A stretch of DNA of 5,168 nucleotides from Candidatus Babelota bacterium (lineage in GTDB: Bacteria; Babelota; Babeliae; Babelales; Vermiphilaceae): contig JABSSP010000133.1 in the NCBI GenBank assembly GCA_013213985.1, forward strand, positions 1-5,168, in the 5' to 3' direction. A program made the position numbers and the translations under genes. Position 1 is the stretch's first letter. Each line of letters opens with the position of its first letter. Shown here piece by piece: positions 1 through 5,168 of the stretch. The notes beneath the pieces were generated by a model. It saw nothing but the letters and a program-made list of their open reading frames with translations. It ran no database searches and had not been told where the DNA came from.

Positions 1-549
1 AGTTCGTCAGGAAATTGTCGACGTCCAACAGAAGAAATAGAATTGGCATCGGTCAAACCTCGTAATGCATGCGCACAAGCCCATGGTAAAAACAAATCTA
101 TTTTAGCTAAAAGAAAAAGGAAAATAACTAAAAAAACACCTAACCTTGCAGTTATAAAAAGAAAAAAGACAATAAAAAGAATGATCCTGCATAATCCAGC
201 ACAAGTTGCTCCTTTTTTGCAAAAAAATAAAGGACCCGTCGCTAACCTACGTGTTGAATATAATCAAACACTGTATGCATTGGCTCTCAAAAGATCCAAC
301 CAAGCCTGGAGAGTACAACAACAACTTAAAAAGAAAATTTTAGATGAAAAACAAACCAAAAAGACACAGTGTTATATTTGTTTAGAAAAAACATTCAAAA
401 AAAAGAGCGATAACCTTGATGTGTCACCCTGCTGCAACCAAATTGGATGTAAGCAATGCATTATTGATTACAAAAAGAGTATGGCTCCCAATAAAAATGC
501 ATGCCCACTCTGCAACGACAAATATAGATGGGTAACAACTGAGTATTAG
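1..549 (+). CDS. RING-type zinc-finger protein, 5' end outside the window
   Basis: The frame is open from base 1 (182 codons visible), so the real start is probably upstream. A TTG at 43 is the only possible start near the edge and has no good ribosome binding site. Residue numbers below count from base 1. Residues about 37-60 are extremely basic (clusters KRKRK and KRKKTIKR) and resemble a bipartite nuclear localisation signal. A basic, partly helical stretch follows. The C-terminal domain starts at C124: CYIC, a 16-residue spacer, PCC, then CKQC, and finally CPLC about 13 residues from the end. This is the cross-brace spacing of a RING finger, with cysteine in place of the usual histidine (CC-N-Q-I-G-C-K-Q-C). 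RING domains generally bind E2 ubiquitin-conjugating enzymes. Bacteria lack classical ubiquitin, so in an intracellular bacterium such a protein could be a host-directed effector; that role is inference. No signal peptide can be judged because the N-terminus is missing. Confidence 0.75.
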   Translation, partial: SSSGNCRRPTEEIELASVKPRNACAQAHGKNKSILAKRKRKITKKTPNLAVIKRKKTIKRMILHNPAQVAPFLQKNKGPVANLRVEYNQTLYALALKRSNQAWRVQQQLKKKILDEKQTKKTQCYICLEKTFKKKSDNLDVSPCCNQIGCKQCIIDYKKSMAPNKNACPLCNDKYRWVTTEY

Positions 550-592
550 CCCGCTATTTACGTCGTAAATATATAACATAATAAAAAGTATT

Positions 593-636
593 ATGCGTCG
601 TACAACACACAACAAATGAATGTACGACGCATTTTT
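593..636. terminator. Bidirectional intrinsic terminator between convergent genes
   Basis: A perfect 11-bp inverted repeat, ATGCGTCGTAC (593-603) and GTACGACGCAT (622-632), encloses an 18-base loop. On the plus strand it is followed directly by a T run (to 636), which suits termination of the RING gene. On the minus strand a T run follows after a few bases (rc of 584-588), so it can also end pepA, whose stop is only about 20 bp away. Upstream at 555-571 lies a second, shorter palindrome (TATTTACG-T-CGTAAATA) just after the RING stop; its one-base centre makes it a poor hairpin, and its role is unknown. Confidence 0.75.
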
Positions 637-655
637 ATGTGCTCATCTATTTTGT

Positions 656-2170
656 TTACTGTTTCCAATTCTTTGCAAGTTCAACCAGTAAACGTACACC
701 AACTCCTGTTGCAGTTTCTGGACGATAATATGGAAGATCAGGAACATTGTACGCGGTACCCGCAATATCAAGATGCGCCCACGGTACGTCACCAACAAAG
801 TTTCCTAAAAAATGTCCGGCAGTAATTGCACCGGCCATGTAGCGTTTGCTGCCAATGTTTTGAATGTCGGCCATTGGTGATTTAATTGCTGCCTTATAAT
901 CGTCAGTAAATGGTAAACGCCACACTGCATCACCTGAAAGTTTTGCTGCGCGTTCAATATTTTCAACCACATTTTCTGAATTAGACATCAGACCACTAAA
1001 GAACGGTCCGAGTGCGTATGCACATGCGCCAGTCAATGTTGCTAGATCAACCATAGCGTCTGGCTTATACTGTTTCACCGCATAAGAAAGTGCATCAGCT
1101 AAAACTAAGCGCCCTTCAGCGTCAGTGTTTTTTACTTCAGCAGTTTTACCGTTATAAAATGTTAAAATGTCGCCCGGTTTCGTTGCTTTTCCGCTTCGTA
1201 AATTTTCTCCAAGTGGCGTAATGCCAATAACATTAACATCCGGTTTTAATTGTGCAATTGCTTGCATTGCACCAATCACTGCTGCCGCACCTGACATGTC
1301 TTCTTTCATAGTTTCCATGTACTGCGCAGGTTTTAAACTTAAACCACCCGAGTCAAACGTAATTCCTTTGCCCACAAACGCAAGTGTTGGCGCATCTTTT
1401 TTTCCACAGTTGTATTGCAAGATAACTAACTGACAATCACTGTCAGACCCACGCGAAACACCAGTGATGCCTCCCATGCCCATTTGAATAAGTTCTTTTT
1501 CAGCAAAAACTTTATAATCAAGTCCGTGATCTTTAGCAACTTTTTTTGCAACACCCGCAAGCTCCACCGGAGTTAATTCGGTTGGTGGGAAGTCAACGCA
1601 ATGGCGTGCAAGCATGACACCCTCGGCGATAATGTTGCCGTCTTTAATGCCTGCTTTAATGTCTGACTCATTGTGATTATGTACAAGTAATACAATATCA
1701 TCGACACTAAACTTACGATCTTTTTCGGTAATGTATTTTGTAAAGTGATACAACGCCATGCGCAATGCAATAACCGTTTGTTCTGCTACATATTTTGTTG
1801 AACCGTCAATGAGACCGGCATGAGGCAATTGAACTGCAACGCTCGCAAATTTGTGCGCTTCAGCAGTGCGAATTACTTTGCCGAGTGCACGACGATACGT
1901 TTCAATATCAATATGTCCACTGTCATTTTTTTTACCAAGTCCAACAAGTAAAAAATGTTTTACTTTATTATTGTCAGAAATTGAAACTAACAAAGTTGAT
2001 AATGCTTTGCCGGTAAAAGTTCGCTCTGCCATTAAGTCAGGCAGCGCAGGAAACAGGTTTGTGATCTCTTTAATTGCTTGTGTCTCTAAAACATCTTGTT
2101 CAACAAAAACAGCGGTGCATCGTGCTGTTTTAGATAACAATATTTTGTCACTCAATACTATTGATGTCAT
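656..2170 (-). CDS. pepA: Leucyl aminopeptidase (M17 family, cytosol aminopeptidase)
   Basis: This is a complete M17 metallo-aminopeptidase of 504 residues, about the length of E. coli PepA (503). It removes N-terminal residues, preferring leucine, from peptides in the cytoplasm, usually as a hexamer with two divalent metal ions per subunit. An N-terminal macrodomain-like part (about 1-160) precedes the catalytic domain. The signature blocks are VGKGITFDSGGLSLKP (about 266-281) and NTDAEGRLVLADAL (348-361). The expected metal ligands and catalytic residues are all present: K268, D273, D291, D350, E352, plus K280 and R354. I chose the ATG at 2170 over a TTG one codon upstream because AAGGA (2177-2181) lies 6 bases before the ATG. 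It appears to be transcribed alone: a terminator lies upstream for the lectin gene and the shared hairpin lies downstream. In a nutrient-scavenging bacterium it probably recycles imported or internal peptides. No export signal is seen. Confidence 0.96.
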   Translation of the reverse strand: MTSIVLSDKILLSKTARCTAVFVEQDVLETQAIKEITNLFPALPDLMAERTFTGKALSTLLVSISDNNKVKHFLLVGLGKKNDSGHIDIETYRRALGKVIRTAEAHKFASVAVQLPHAGLIDGSTKYVAEQTVIALRMALYHFTKYITEKDRKFSVDDIVLLVHNHNESDIKAGIKDGNIIAEGVMLARHCVDFPPTELTPVELAGVAKKVAKDHGLDYKVFAEKELIQMGMGGITGVSRGSDSDCQLVILQYNCGKKDAPTLAFVGKGITFDSGGLSLKPAQYMETMKEDMSGAAAVIGAMQAIAQLKPDVNVIGITPLGENLRSGKATKPGDILTFYNGKTAEVKNTDAEGRLVLADALSYAVKQYKPDAMVDLATLTGACAYALGPFFSGLMSNSENVVENIERAAKLSGDAVWRLPFTDDYKAAIKSPMADIQNIGSKRYMAGAITAGHFLGNFVGDVPWAHLDIAGTAYNVPDLPYYRPETATGVGVRLLVELAKNWKQ

Positions 2171-2202
2171 CAAATATCCTTATGTGAAATTGTGGTGATT
2201 AA

Positions 2203-2240
2203 CCTCCGTATATATGATTTAAGCTTACCAGAGCAGGCAA
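2203..2240 (-). promoter_or_regulatory. Candidate promoter and leader of pepA
   Basis: Read on the minus strand, TTGCCT (2235-2240) is followed after 17 bases by TCATAT (2212-2217), a weak sigma-70-like pair. It lies between the lectin terminator and the pepA start, where a promoter is needed. The leader also contains GGAGG shortly after the -10, but no start codon at a workable distance follows it. The working ribosome binding site is the AAGGA at 2177-2181. The -10 match is poor and overlapping TATATA choices exist, so the exact position is uncertain. Confidence 0.3.
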
Positions 2241-2278
2241 AAAAGAATACCCCGCATTCGCACAGAGTATCCTTTTTT
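2239..2278 (-). terminator. Intrinsic terminator of the lectin gene
   Basis: On the minus strand AAAAAAGGATAC pairs with GTATTCTTTTTT (2267-2278 with 2239-2250), a 12-bp stem with one G-U pair, a 16-base loop and a closing T6 run. It begins 20 bp after the stop at 2299. The single G-U pair would be an A-C mismatch on the plus strand, which points to minus-strand use. Its stem and loop start (ATACCCCGC on the plus strand) match those of the terminator at 2845-2873. Confidence 0.65.
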
Positions 2279-2298
2279 ATTTTAAGTGTATTGTTTAT

Positions 2299-2560
2299 TT
2301 ATTCACACACCAAATGCCCATTGCGGTTAGCTATATCGCGGTTACTTTCACATTTATATGGAAAAAAATATGCATTCCTAATAACCACCAAAATTATTTC
2401 TGCAGGCAGCCTGCAAGCGCATACCATATCTACCACCCCACTTAATATCAAAACAAGTAGCTTTATAAGAGCCGGGTGGCAGTGGTTTAGCTTTAGCACT
2501 AGTAGCATCCACCACTGTAATTAATAATCCTAAAATGAGCATATATTTCTTTGATATCAT
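2299..2560 (-). pseudogene. Secreted cyanovirin-N-like (CVNH) lectin module, frame broken
   Basis: The ATG at 2560 follows a purine-rich AGAAGAG ribosome binding site. Residues 1-24 form a signal peptide (KK, then LILGLLITVV, cleavage after AKA). The mature part starts PPGSYKATC and continues with AACRNNFGGY, then meets TAG at 2378-2380. In the next frame, directly after that stop, come CESNRDIANRNGHLVCE and a TAA at 2299. The two halves joined give one CVNH repeat of about 58 residues: the GSY-x-x-TC opening, the CRN-x-x-GGY centre and the DIAN-x-NG-x-L-x-C end, the last resembling the IANIDGTLKYE end of cyanovirin-N. Skipping a single base near the TAG restores the whole module. The family binds mannose-rich glycans, usually with two tandem repeats; only one is present. 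This is most likely a fresh frameshift or a sequence error. Programmed +1 shifting at UAU UAG G is possible but unsupported. Family assignment is by pattern only. Confidence 0.65.
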
Positions 2561-2645
2561 GATTCTCTTCTTTTTTTAAAAAATATCTTCTTCTGTGCAA
2601 ACCTGAAAAGCACTGTCCATCAGGTCATCTACAGGTACGCTTCTA

Positions 2646-2704
2646 TGATAATTACTCTTTTTCTCCTAATTATCAGTATAACAATTCCTATTTGCAGTTA
2701 TCAG
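2646..2704 (-). promoter_or_regulatory. Candidate promoter of the lectin gene with TGATAA boxes
   Basis: On the minus strand CTGATA (2699-2704) and TATACT (2675-2680) are 18 bases apart, matching sigma-70 -35 and -10 boxes at four and five of six positions. An 8-bp inverted repeat, TGATAATT (2646-2653) and AATTATCA (2668-2675), with a 14-base spacer, covers the presumed transcription start. A third TTATCA copy (2698-2703) overlaps the -35. Three related boxes around one promoter could be an operator, or could be chance in AT-rich DNA. The leader to the ATG would be about 110 bases. Confidence 0.4.
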
Positions 2705-2722
2705 GGGTATGGACCACTTTTT

Positions 2723-2823
2723 TTTGAGGGATATTCGATAAATCTATTAGCAGGACCTATCCATGAAAATTAACTTGTTAAATAAGCCCTCTTTTGCCAG
2801 CCTTTCAACTCGTATCCCTCAAA
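2723..2823. repeat. 11-bp inverted repeat spanning 101 bp
   Basis: TTTGAGGGATA (2723-2733) and TATCCCTCAAA (2813-2823) are perfect inverted copies separated by 79 bases. The interior has no credible gene and contains a small palindrome, TTAAC-TT-GTTAA (2770-2781). The layout resembles a miniature inverted-repeat element or an insertion-sequence remnant, but no clear target duplication flanks it. It lies between the lectin promoter and the terminator of the next operon. Confidence 0.4.
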
Positions 2824-2844
2824 TATGCCGCAAAAAGCATAAAG

Positions 2845-2873
2845 AAAATACCCCGCCATAAGCGAGGTATCTT
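2845..2873 (-). terminator. Intrinsic terminator of the hydrolase operon
   Basis: On the minus strand AAGATACCTCGC pairs with GCGGGGTATTTT around the loop TTATG, giving a 12-bp stem with two G-U pairs followed by CTTT. The G-U pairs become mismatches on the plus strand, so it serves minus-strand transcription. It lies about 85 bp beyond the stop of the Cys/Tyr-rich protein gene, with the 39-bp repeat in between, so the repeat would be part of the operon's 3' untranslated region. Confidence 0.75.
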
Positions 2874-2900
2874 AAAGGAATAAAAAAGAATGAAATGAAG

Positions 2901-2939
2901 CCCTTCGATACGATTTGTTTCACAAATCACTCAGGATGT
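2901..2939. repeat. 39-bp dispersed repeat, copy 1
   Basis: This 39-bp sequence is identical, in inverted orientation, to 4593-4631. It contains a hairpin, GATTTGT (2912-2918), loop TTC, ACAAATC (2922-2928), flanked by CTTCGATAC on one side and ACTCAGGATG on the other. It is the same sequence style (TCCTGAG...TCGAAGG) as the array at 4531-4696. It sits 19 bp after the stop of the Cys/Tyr-rich protein gene and before that operon's terminator. Confidence 0.9.
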
Positions 2940-2958
2940 ATCATGTATTTTTTATATA

Positions 2959-3234
2959 TTAAAATGCGTAACTATGACCCATGGAGCTGCCGTATGGATA
3001 ATAGCCATAATAAGGATACCCTTGATAATATTTCGGATAGCTCAAGCCTTTATATCGAGCAGCTCGTGGGTCCTCCATATAACATAAACTGCATCCGGCA
3101 TCACAATTATTTATGCACACTGCATTGTTCCGATTTGTATAATTCGTATTTCGTGCACCATTATTATTCCTTTGTCCACATAGAGGGCTCACAACTATAA
3201 GCAAACCAACAAAGATAAGAAAAAAACGCTTCAT
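2959..3234 (-). CDS. Small secreted Cys/Tyr-rich protein of unknown function
   Basis: I do not recognise this 91-residue protein. The start is the ATG at 3234: AGGAG lies 6 bases upstream, while the preceding GTG at 3237 would be too close to it. Residues 1-20 are a signal peptide (MKRFF, then LIFVGLLIVV, probable cleavage after PLCG). C19 lies in SPLC, a poor lipobox, so a lipoprotein is unlikely but not excluded. Residues 23-43 are asparagine-rich (10 of 21). Next come four cysteines spaced C40-x3-C44-x3-C48-x2-C51, enough for two disulfides or a metal site. The tail is rich in Tyr, Gly and Pro, with nine tyrosines among residues 66-81. The gene starts 15 bp after the hydrolase stop and its ribosome binding site fills that gap, so the two are almost certainly cotranscribed. 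It may be a surface or matrix protein; that is inference. Confidence 0.75.
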   Translation of the reverse strand: MKRFFLIFVGLLIVVSPLCGQRNNNGARNTNYTNRNNAVCINNCDAGCSLCYMEDPRAARYKGLSYPKYYQGYPYYGYYPYGSSMGHSYAF

Positions 3235-3249
3235 CACCCTCTCCTTTTT

Positions 3250-4350
3250 TTAACTTTTTACTTCTTCTTTTTTTGGATCACCGTGACCCAAAACATCAAC
3301 TTCATCTTCTACAATTTTTTTATCTTCGTGTTGTGGCAAGTTATCTGCAAGTGCATTTTTTATAAAGTCGCGTACTCGTTCGGTGTACCCTTCCGGATTA
3401 TAAAAGTACGAATCAAAGTGCCAGCGTCCAGGAGTTAGCCATAATTTTTTATATCCCGCTGCGCCATTGAACACGGTTTTAATAGCATCGGTTGAAATTT
3501 TTTTGTCGTTTTTACAGTGAATAAAAAAGCAGGGAACATCAACCTTTTTAATTGAGTCTTCTGGCGACACGTGACAAATATAGGTCTTAATGTCACGAGC
3601 ATTTAATTGTGCAACTGTTTTTAATAATTTTTTTACCAAGGTTTGTATATACGGATGAAAAGCATAGTCTGCTAATAACCCTTTACCCGGCATGTTAAAC
3701 TCGTATCCCAAAATTGAAAACTTAACACCGCCAAGTGTGCGTGTAATAATGCCTTTACTTGAATCAAATGGGCAATCCAAAACAAGTGCTTTAAAGAGTG
3801 GATCTTTTGCTTGCGCCATAATTAAAGACGATGCACCCATTGAAAAACCAAACCCAATTATCGGTTTATCTTTTGTATCAGGATGTTCTTGTAAAAATCG
3901 AGCGGCAGTCAAAACATCAAGCGCTTCGTCACGTCCAAATGTACAATACTGACCTTCACATTTTTTTTTGTCACCATGTGCCCGAAAATCAAACGTCATA
4001 CAATTGTATTGGCCACGTGGAAATATTCTGCGCATCACCCCTGCATCACAATGATTACTCATAAATCCATGACAAATTAATATATTTGCTTTTGCACCTT
4101 TATAACAAACTAATAAACCGTCGCGTGTAATTTTTTCATCAGAGTCGGCTTCCTTTGGTGGATATATTTCAATTTTGTGGGCAGTCGCATGTTTAATGAG
4201 ATCATCGTGTGAAGAAAGTACTTTGCCATTGTCAGAACTCCAAGAAGCTGTTGGCTTATTCCTAAGCAGTTCCTCAGCACTGATCTTTCCCCCAGCAAGG
4301 GACAGTCCAAGAATCAATATATGTATTCGATAGCTTCTCACCATAACCAT
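3250..4350 (-). CDS. Secreted alpha/beta hydrolase, cysteine-rich
   Basis: A 366-residue alpha/beta-hydrolase fold protein. Residues 1-25 are a signal peptide (hydrophobic ILILGLSLAGG, cleavage after KISA), placing it outside the cytoplasmic membrane. The fold's landmarks follow in order: oxyanion HG at 94-95, DFRAHGD at 121-127 (a variant of DxRGHG), nucleophile elbow GFSMG with S170, acid D282 (CKNDKKIS) and catalytic H311 (GRWHFDS). A charged tail (about 341-366) follows the fold. It should act as a serine esterase, lipase or peptidase; the substrate cannot be read from the sequence. The mature part has ten cysteines (82, 93, 101, 117, 131, 136, 193, 259, 274, 279), high for a bacterial member and suggestive of disulfides. 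The ATG at 4350 is chosen because GGGAG lies 7 bases before it, better placed than for the ATG at 4344; that GGAG can pair with the CTCC just before the start (loop TAG), which might dampen translation. It is first gene of an operon with the downstream small protein. Confidence 0.88.
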   Translation of the reverse strand: MVMVRSYRIHILILGLSLAGGKISAEELLRNKPTASWSSDNGKVLSSHDDLIKHATAHKIEIYPPKEADSDEKITRDGLLVCYKGAKANILICHGFMSNHCDAGVMRRIFPRGQYNCMTFDFRAHGDKKKCEGQYCTFGRDEALDVLTAARFLQEHPDTKDKPIIGFGFSMGASSLIMAQAKDPLFKALVLDCPFDSSKGIITRTLGGVKFSILGYEFNMPGKGLLADYAFHPYIQTLVKKLLKTVAQLNARDIKTYICHVSPEDSIKKVDVPCFFIHCKNDKKISTDAIKTVFNGAAGYKKLWLTPGRWHFDSYFYNPEGYTERVRDFIKNALADNLPQHEDKKIVEDEVDVLGHGDPKKEEVKS

Positions 4351-4507
4351 GGAGCTACTCCCACATGACTATTAAAATTTTCAATGAATAATTTAACGCC
4401 TTTCTTCTAATAACCTACACAACTGATCGTAACATTCAGTAATTACATATTGCAACATTTTAATCAAAATTAGTCTATTATGCCCTACTAATCAACATAT
4501 GTGATTA
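4351..4507 (-). promoter_or_regulatory. Promoter region of the hydrolase operon
   Basis: This AT-rich gap must carry the operon promoter if the repeat array upstream separates it from the thioredoxin gene. On the minus strand the best pair is TTGATT (about 4490-4495) with TAATTT 17 bases on; CATAAT nearby and a second TTGATT followed by TAATTA after 16 bases are alternatives. None is convincing alone, so only the region is marked. I see no gene here. Confidence 0.35.
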
Positions 4508-4509
4508 TT

Positions 4510-4525
4510 AAAAGCGGCCACTTTT
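4510..4525 (-). terminator. Possible weak terminator beyond the repeat array
   Basis: AAAAGTGGCCGCTTTT on the minus strand is a near-palindrome (one G-U pair) that would form an A/T-flanked short hairpin with a GGCC loop and a 4-base T run. It is the only hairpin-plus-T-run I see between the thioredoxin gene and the hydrolase promoter. The stem is short, and the hairpins of the repeat array could instead do the work. Confidence 0.25.
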
Positions 4526-4530
4526 ATCCC

Positions 4531-4696
4531 GTTCGTCCTGAGCTTGTCGAAGGATACGAACAATACAAATCATCCTTACTAACAAATTACACACATCCTG
4601 AGTGATTTGTGAAACAAATCGTATCGAAGGGTGCATCCTGAGCCTGTCCTGAGCTGTGTCGAAGCCTGTGCTGAGCCTGACGAAGTAGATACGAAC
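4531..4696. repeat. Degenerate TCCTGAG...TCGAAGG repeat array
   Basis: A 166-bp block bounded by GTTCGT (4531-4536) and ACGAAC (4691-4696), which are inverted copies. It holds at least four variants of one unit: CCTGAGCTTGTCGAAGG (4537-4553), itself flanked by GTTCGT and ACGAAC at 4556-4561; the 39-bp unit with the GATTTGT/ACAAATC hairpin (4593-4631); CCTGAGCTGTGTCGAAG (about 4649-4665); and CTGAGCCTGACGAAG (about 4671-4685). The units begin with CTGAG, end with CGAAG and differ in the middle. The block is intergenic, starting 19 bp after the thioredoxin stop. A reading frame across it on the minus strand is spurious. Related CTGAGC-TGTCGAAGG sequences are common intergenic repeats in many uncultured bacteria. 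Confidence 0.8.
4593..4631. repeat. 39-bp dispersed repeat, copy 2
   Basis: This is the exact inverted copy of 2901-2939 and lies inside the array at 4531-4696. The two copies flank the hydrolase operon and its promoter in opposite orientations, about 1.65 kb apart. Confidence 0.9.
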
Positions 4697-4715
4697 AAAA
4701 AAATTGTAACACCAC

Positions 4716-5168
4716 TTAAAGAAGCCCATCAATCAATTCGGTGAGCTCTTTATAGGTCAAAGTGGTTTTCATTTCATTGGTTAACTGGCCATTTTTAAAA
4801 ATGAGTATGTGTGGGACTTTTCGGACATTGTATTTTTCGAGCAGCGATTGAGCACCCTCGTCATCCATATCGACTTTTATGAATTGCACCCTCCCCGCGT
4901 ATTCTTGGGCTGCGCGATCAACAACTGGCAGCATCTGCATGCATGTCGGGCAATAATCGGCATAGACATCAACAAATACCAACCCTTGAAAATTTTTAAC
5001 TATTTGGGTCAATTGATTGAGGGTTTTTACATGAACAATCTCAGTGCCCCCATCATCGTCTTCGTCTGAGCGCGGTTTATACATCAGATCAGAAAGCTTT
5101 TCTTGGAGATCAGCGTTATAGCCAAGATCGGTTAAAAACGTTGCTGCGTCGATACCTGCTTTAATACC
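4716..5168 (-). CDS. Probable thioredoxin reductase-thioredoxin fusion, C-terminal part
   Basis: The frame is open from the stop at 4716 to the right edge (150 codons), with no start or ribosome binding site at the internal ATG (5084), so this is the end of a longer protein. The last ~105 residues form a thioredoxin domain: VFVDVYADYCPTCMQMLP with redox cysteines at 45 and 48 counted from M(5084), cis-proline in RKVPHILIFKNG (P91), and a final helix ending LIDGLL. The active site is CPTC rather than the usual CGPC. The 28 residues before M(5084) begin GIKAGIDAATFLTDLGY, which resembles the C-terminal helix of thioredoxin reductase (GCxAALDAExxL in E. coli TrxB). An acidic, flexible linker (SDEDDDGG) joins the two parts. 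A natural TrxB-TrxA fusion is known in Mycobacterium leprae. Such an enzyme would pass electrons from NADPH through FAD to the attached thioredoxin in the cytoplasm. The thioredoxin domain is secure; the reductase part is inferred from few residues. Confidence 0.85.
   Translation of the reverse strand, partial: GIKAGIDAATFLTDLGYNADLQEKLSDLMYKPRSDEDDDGGTEIVHVKTLNQLTQIVKNFQGLVFVDVYADYCPTCMQMLPVVDRAAQEYAGRVQFIKVDMDDEGAQSLLEKYNVRKVPHILIFKNGQLTNEMKTTLTYKELTELIDGLL

Noticed and set aside
2171..2173. TTG as the pepA start
   Set aside because: The ATG one codon downstream has AAGGA at 6 bases, the better spacing.
1851..2198. Plus-strand reading frame antisense to pepA
   Set aside because: It is the shadow of a well-conserved aminopeptidase coding region.
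2360..2381. Slippage on the A7 run (2362-2368) as the cause of the lectin frame change
   Set aside because: The TAG at 2378-2380 is met before the run on the coding strand, so slippage there could not bypass the stop; the shift must occur at or before the TAG.
2192..2524. 110-residue plus-strand reading frame opposite the lectin gene
   Set aside because: It runs through the lectin terminator and antisense to a recognisable CVNH module; no ribosome binding site or family pattern.
2895..3200. 101-residue plus-strand reading frame antisense to the Cys/Tyr-rich protein
   Set aside because: It starts inside the 39-bp repeat and lies opposite a gene with a clear ribosome binding site and signal peptide.
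4531..4696. CRISPR array
   Set aside because: Units are degenerate, unequal in length and spacing, and there are no regular unique spacers or cas genes.
4508..4732. 74-residue minus-strand reading frame across the repeat array
   Set aside because: Almost all of it is translated repeat sequence, and its start overlaps the 3' end of the thioredoxin gene. There is no protein-like pattern of its own.
5082..5084. ATG as the start of a stand-alone 122-residue thioredoxin
   Set aside because: No ribosome binding site precedes it, the frame is open upstream to the edge, and the upstream residues look like coding sequence.

Overview
The window is AT-rich bacterial DNA read with the standard code; every gene here ends in TAA or TAG. 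The gene mix is a RING-type zinc-finger protein with a very basic region, small secreted proteins, a secreted hydrolase, an M17 aminopeptidase and a thioredoxin fusion. Together with intergenic repeats built on TCCTGAG...TCGAAGG, this fits a host-associated bacterium of the Candidatus Dependentiae (TM6/Babeliae) type. That placement is a judgement from gene content and repeat style, not a proven assignment.

Layout: A plus-strand RING-finger gene enters from the left edge and ends at 549. It converges on a complete minus-strand leucyl aminopeptidase gene (pepA, 656-2170), and the two share a perfect 11-bp hairpin terminator (593-636). The next gene to the right, also on the minus strand, is a small secreted protein with a cyanovirin-N-like (CVNH) lectin module (2299-2560). 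Its frame is broken by one base, so it is either a recent pseudogene, a sequence error or a recoding case. It has its own terminator (2239-2278).

The 398-bp gap at 2561-2958 holds the probable promoter of the lectin gene, TGATAA boxes, an 11-bp inverted repeat 101 bp across, a strong minus-strand terminator and a 39-bp dispersed repeat. A two-gene minus-strand operon follows. It encodes a secreted, cysteine-rich alpha/beta hydrolase (3250-4350) and, 15 bp downstream, a secreted Cys/Tyr-rich small protein of unknown function (2959-3234). Beyond the operon lie its promoter region and a 166-bp degenerate repeat array (4531-4696). At the right edge is the end of a protein carrying a C-terminal thioredoxin domain. 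Its frame stays open to the edge, and the residues before the thioredoxin look like the C-terminus of thioredoxin reductase, suggesting a TrxB-TrxA fusion.

Working together: three consecutive minus-strand products (hydrolase, Cys/Tyr-rich protein, CVNH lectin) carry export signals and cysteines, so this stretch looks like a small secretome cluster, with a thiol-redox gene next to it. The aminopeptidase would recycle peptides in the cytoplasm. The RING protein is the best candidate for a protein acting on a eukaryotic host. The 39-bp repeat occurs as two inverted copies on either side of the hydrolase operon.
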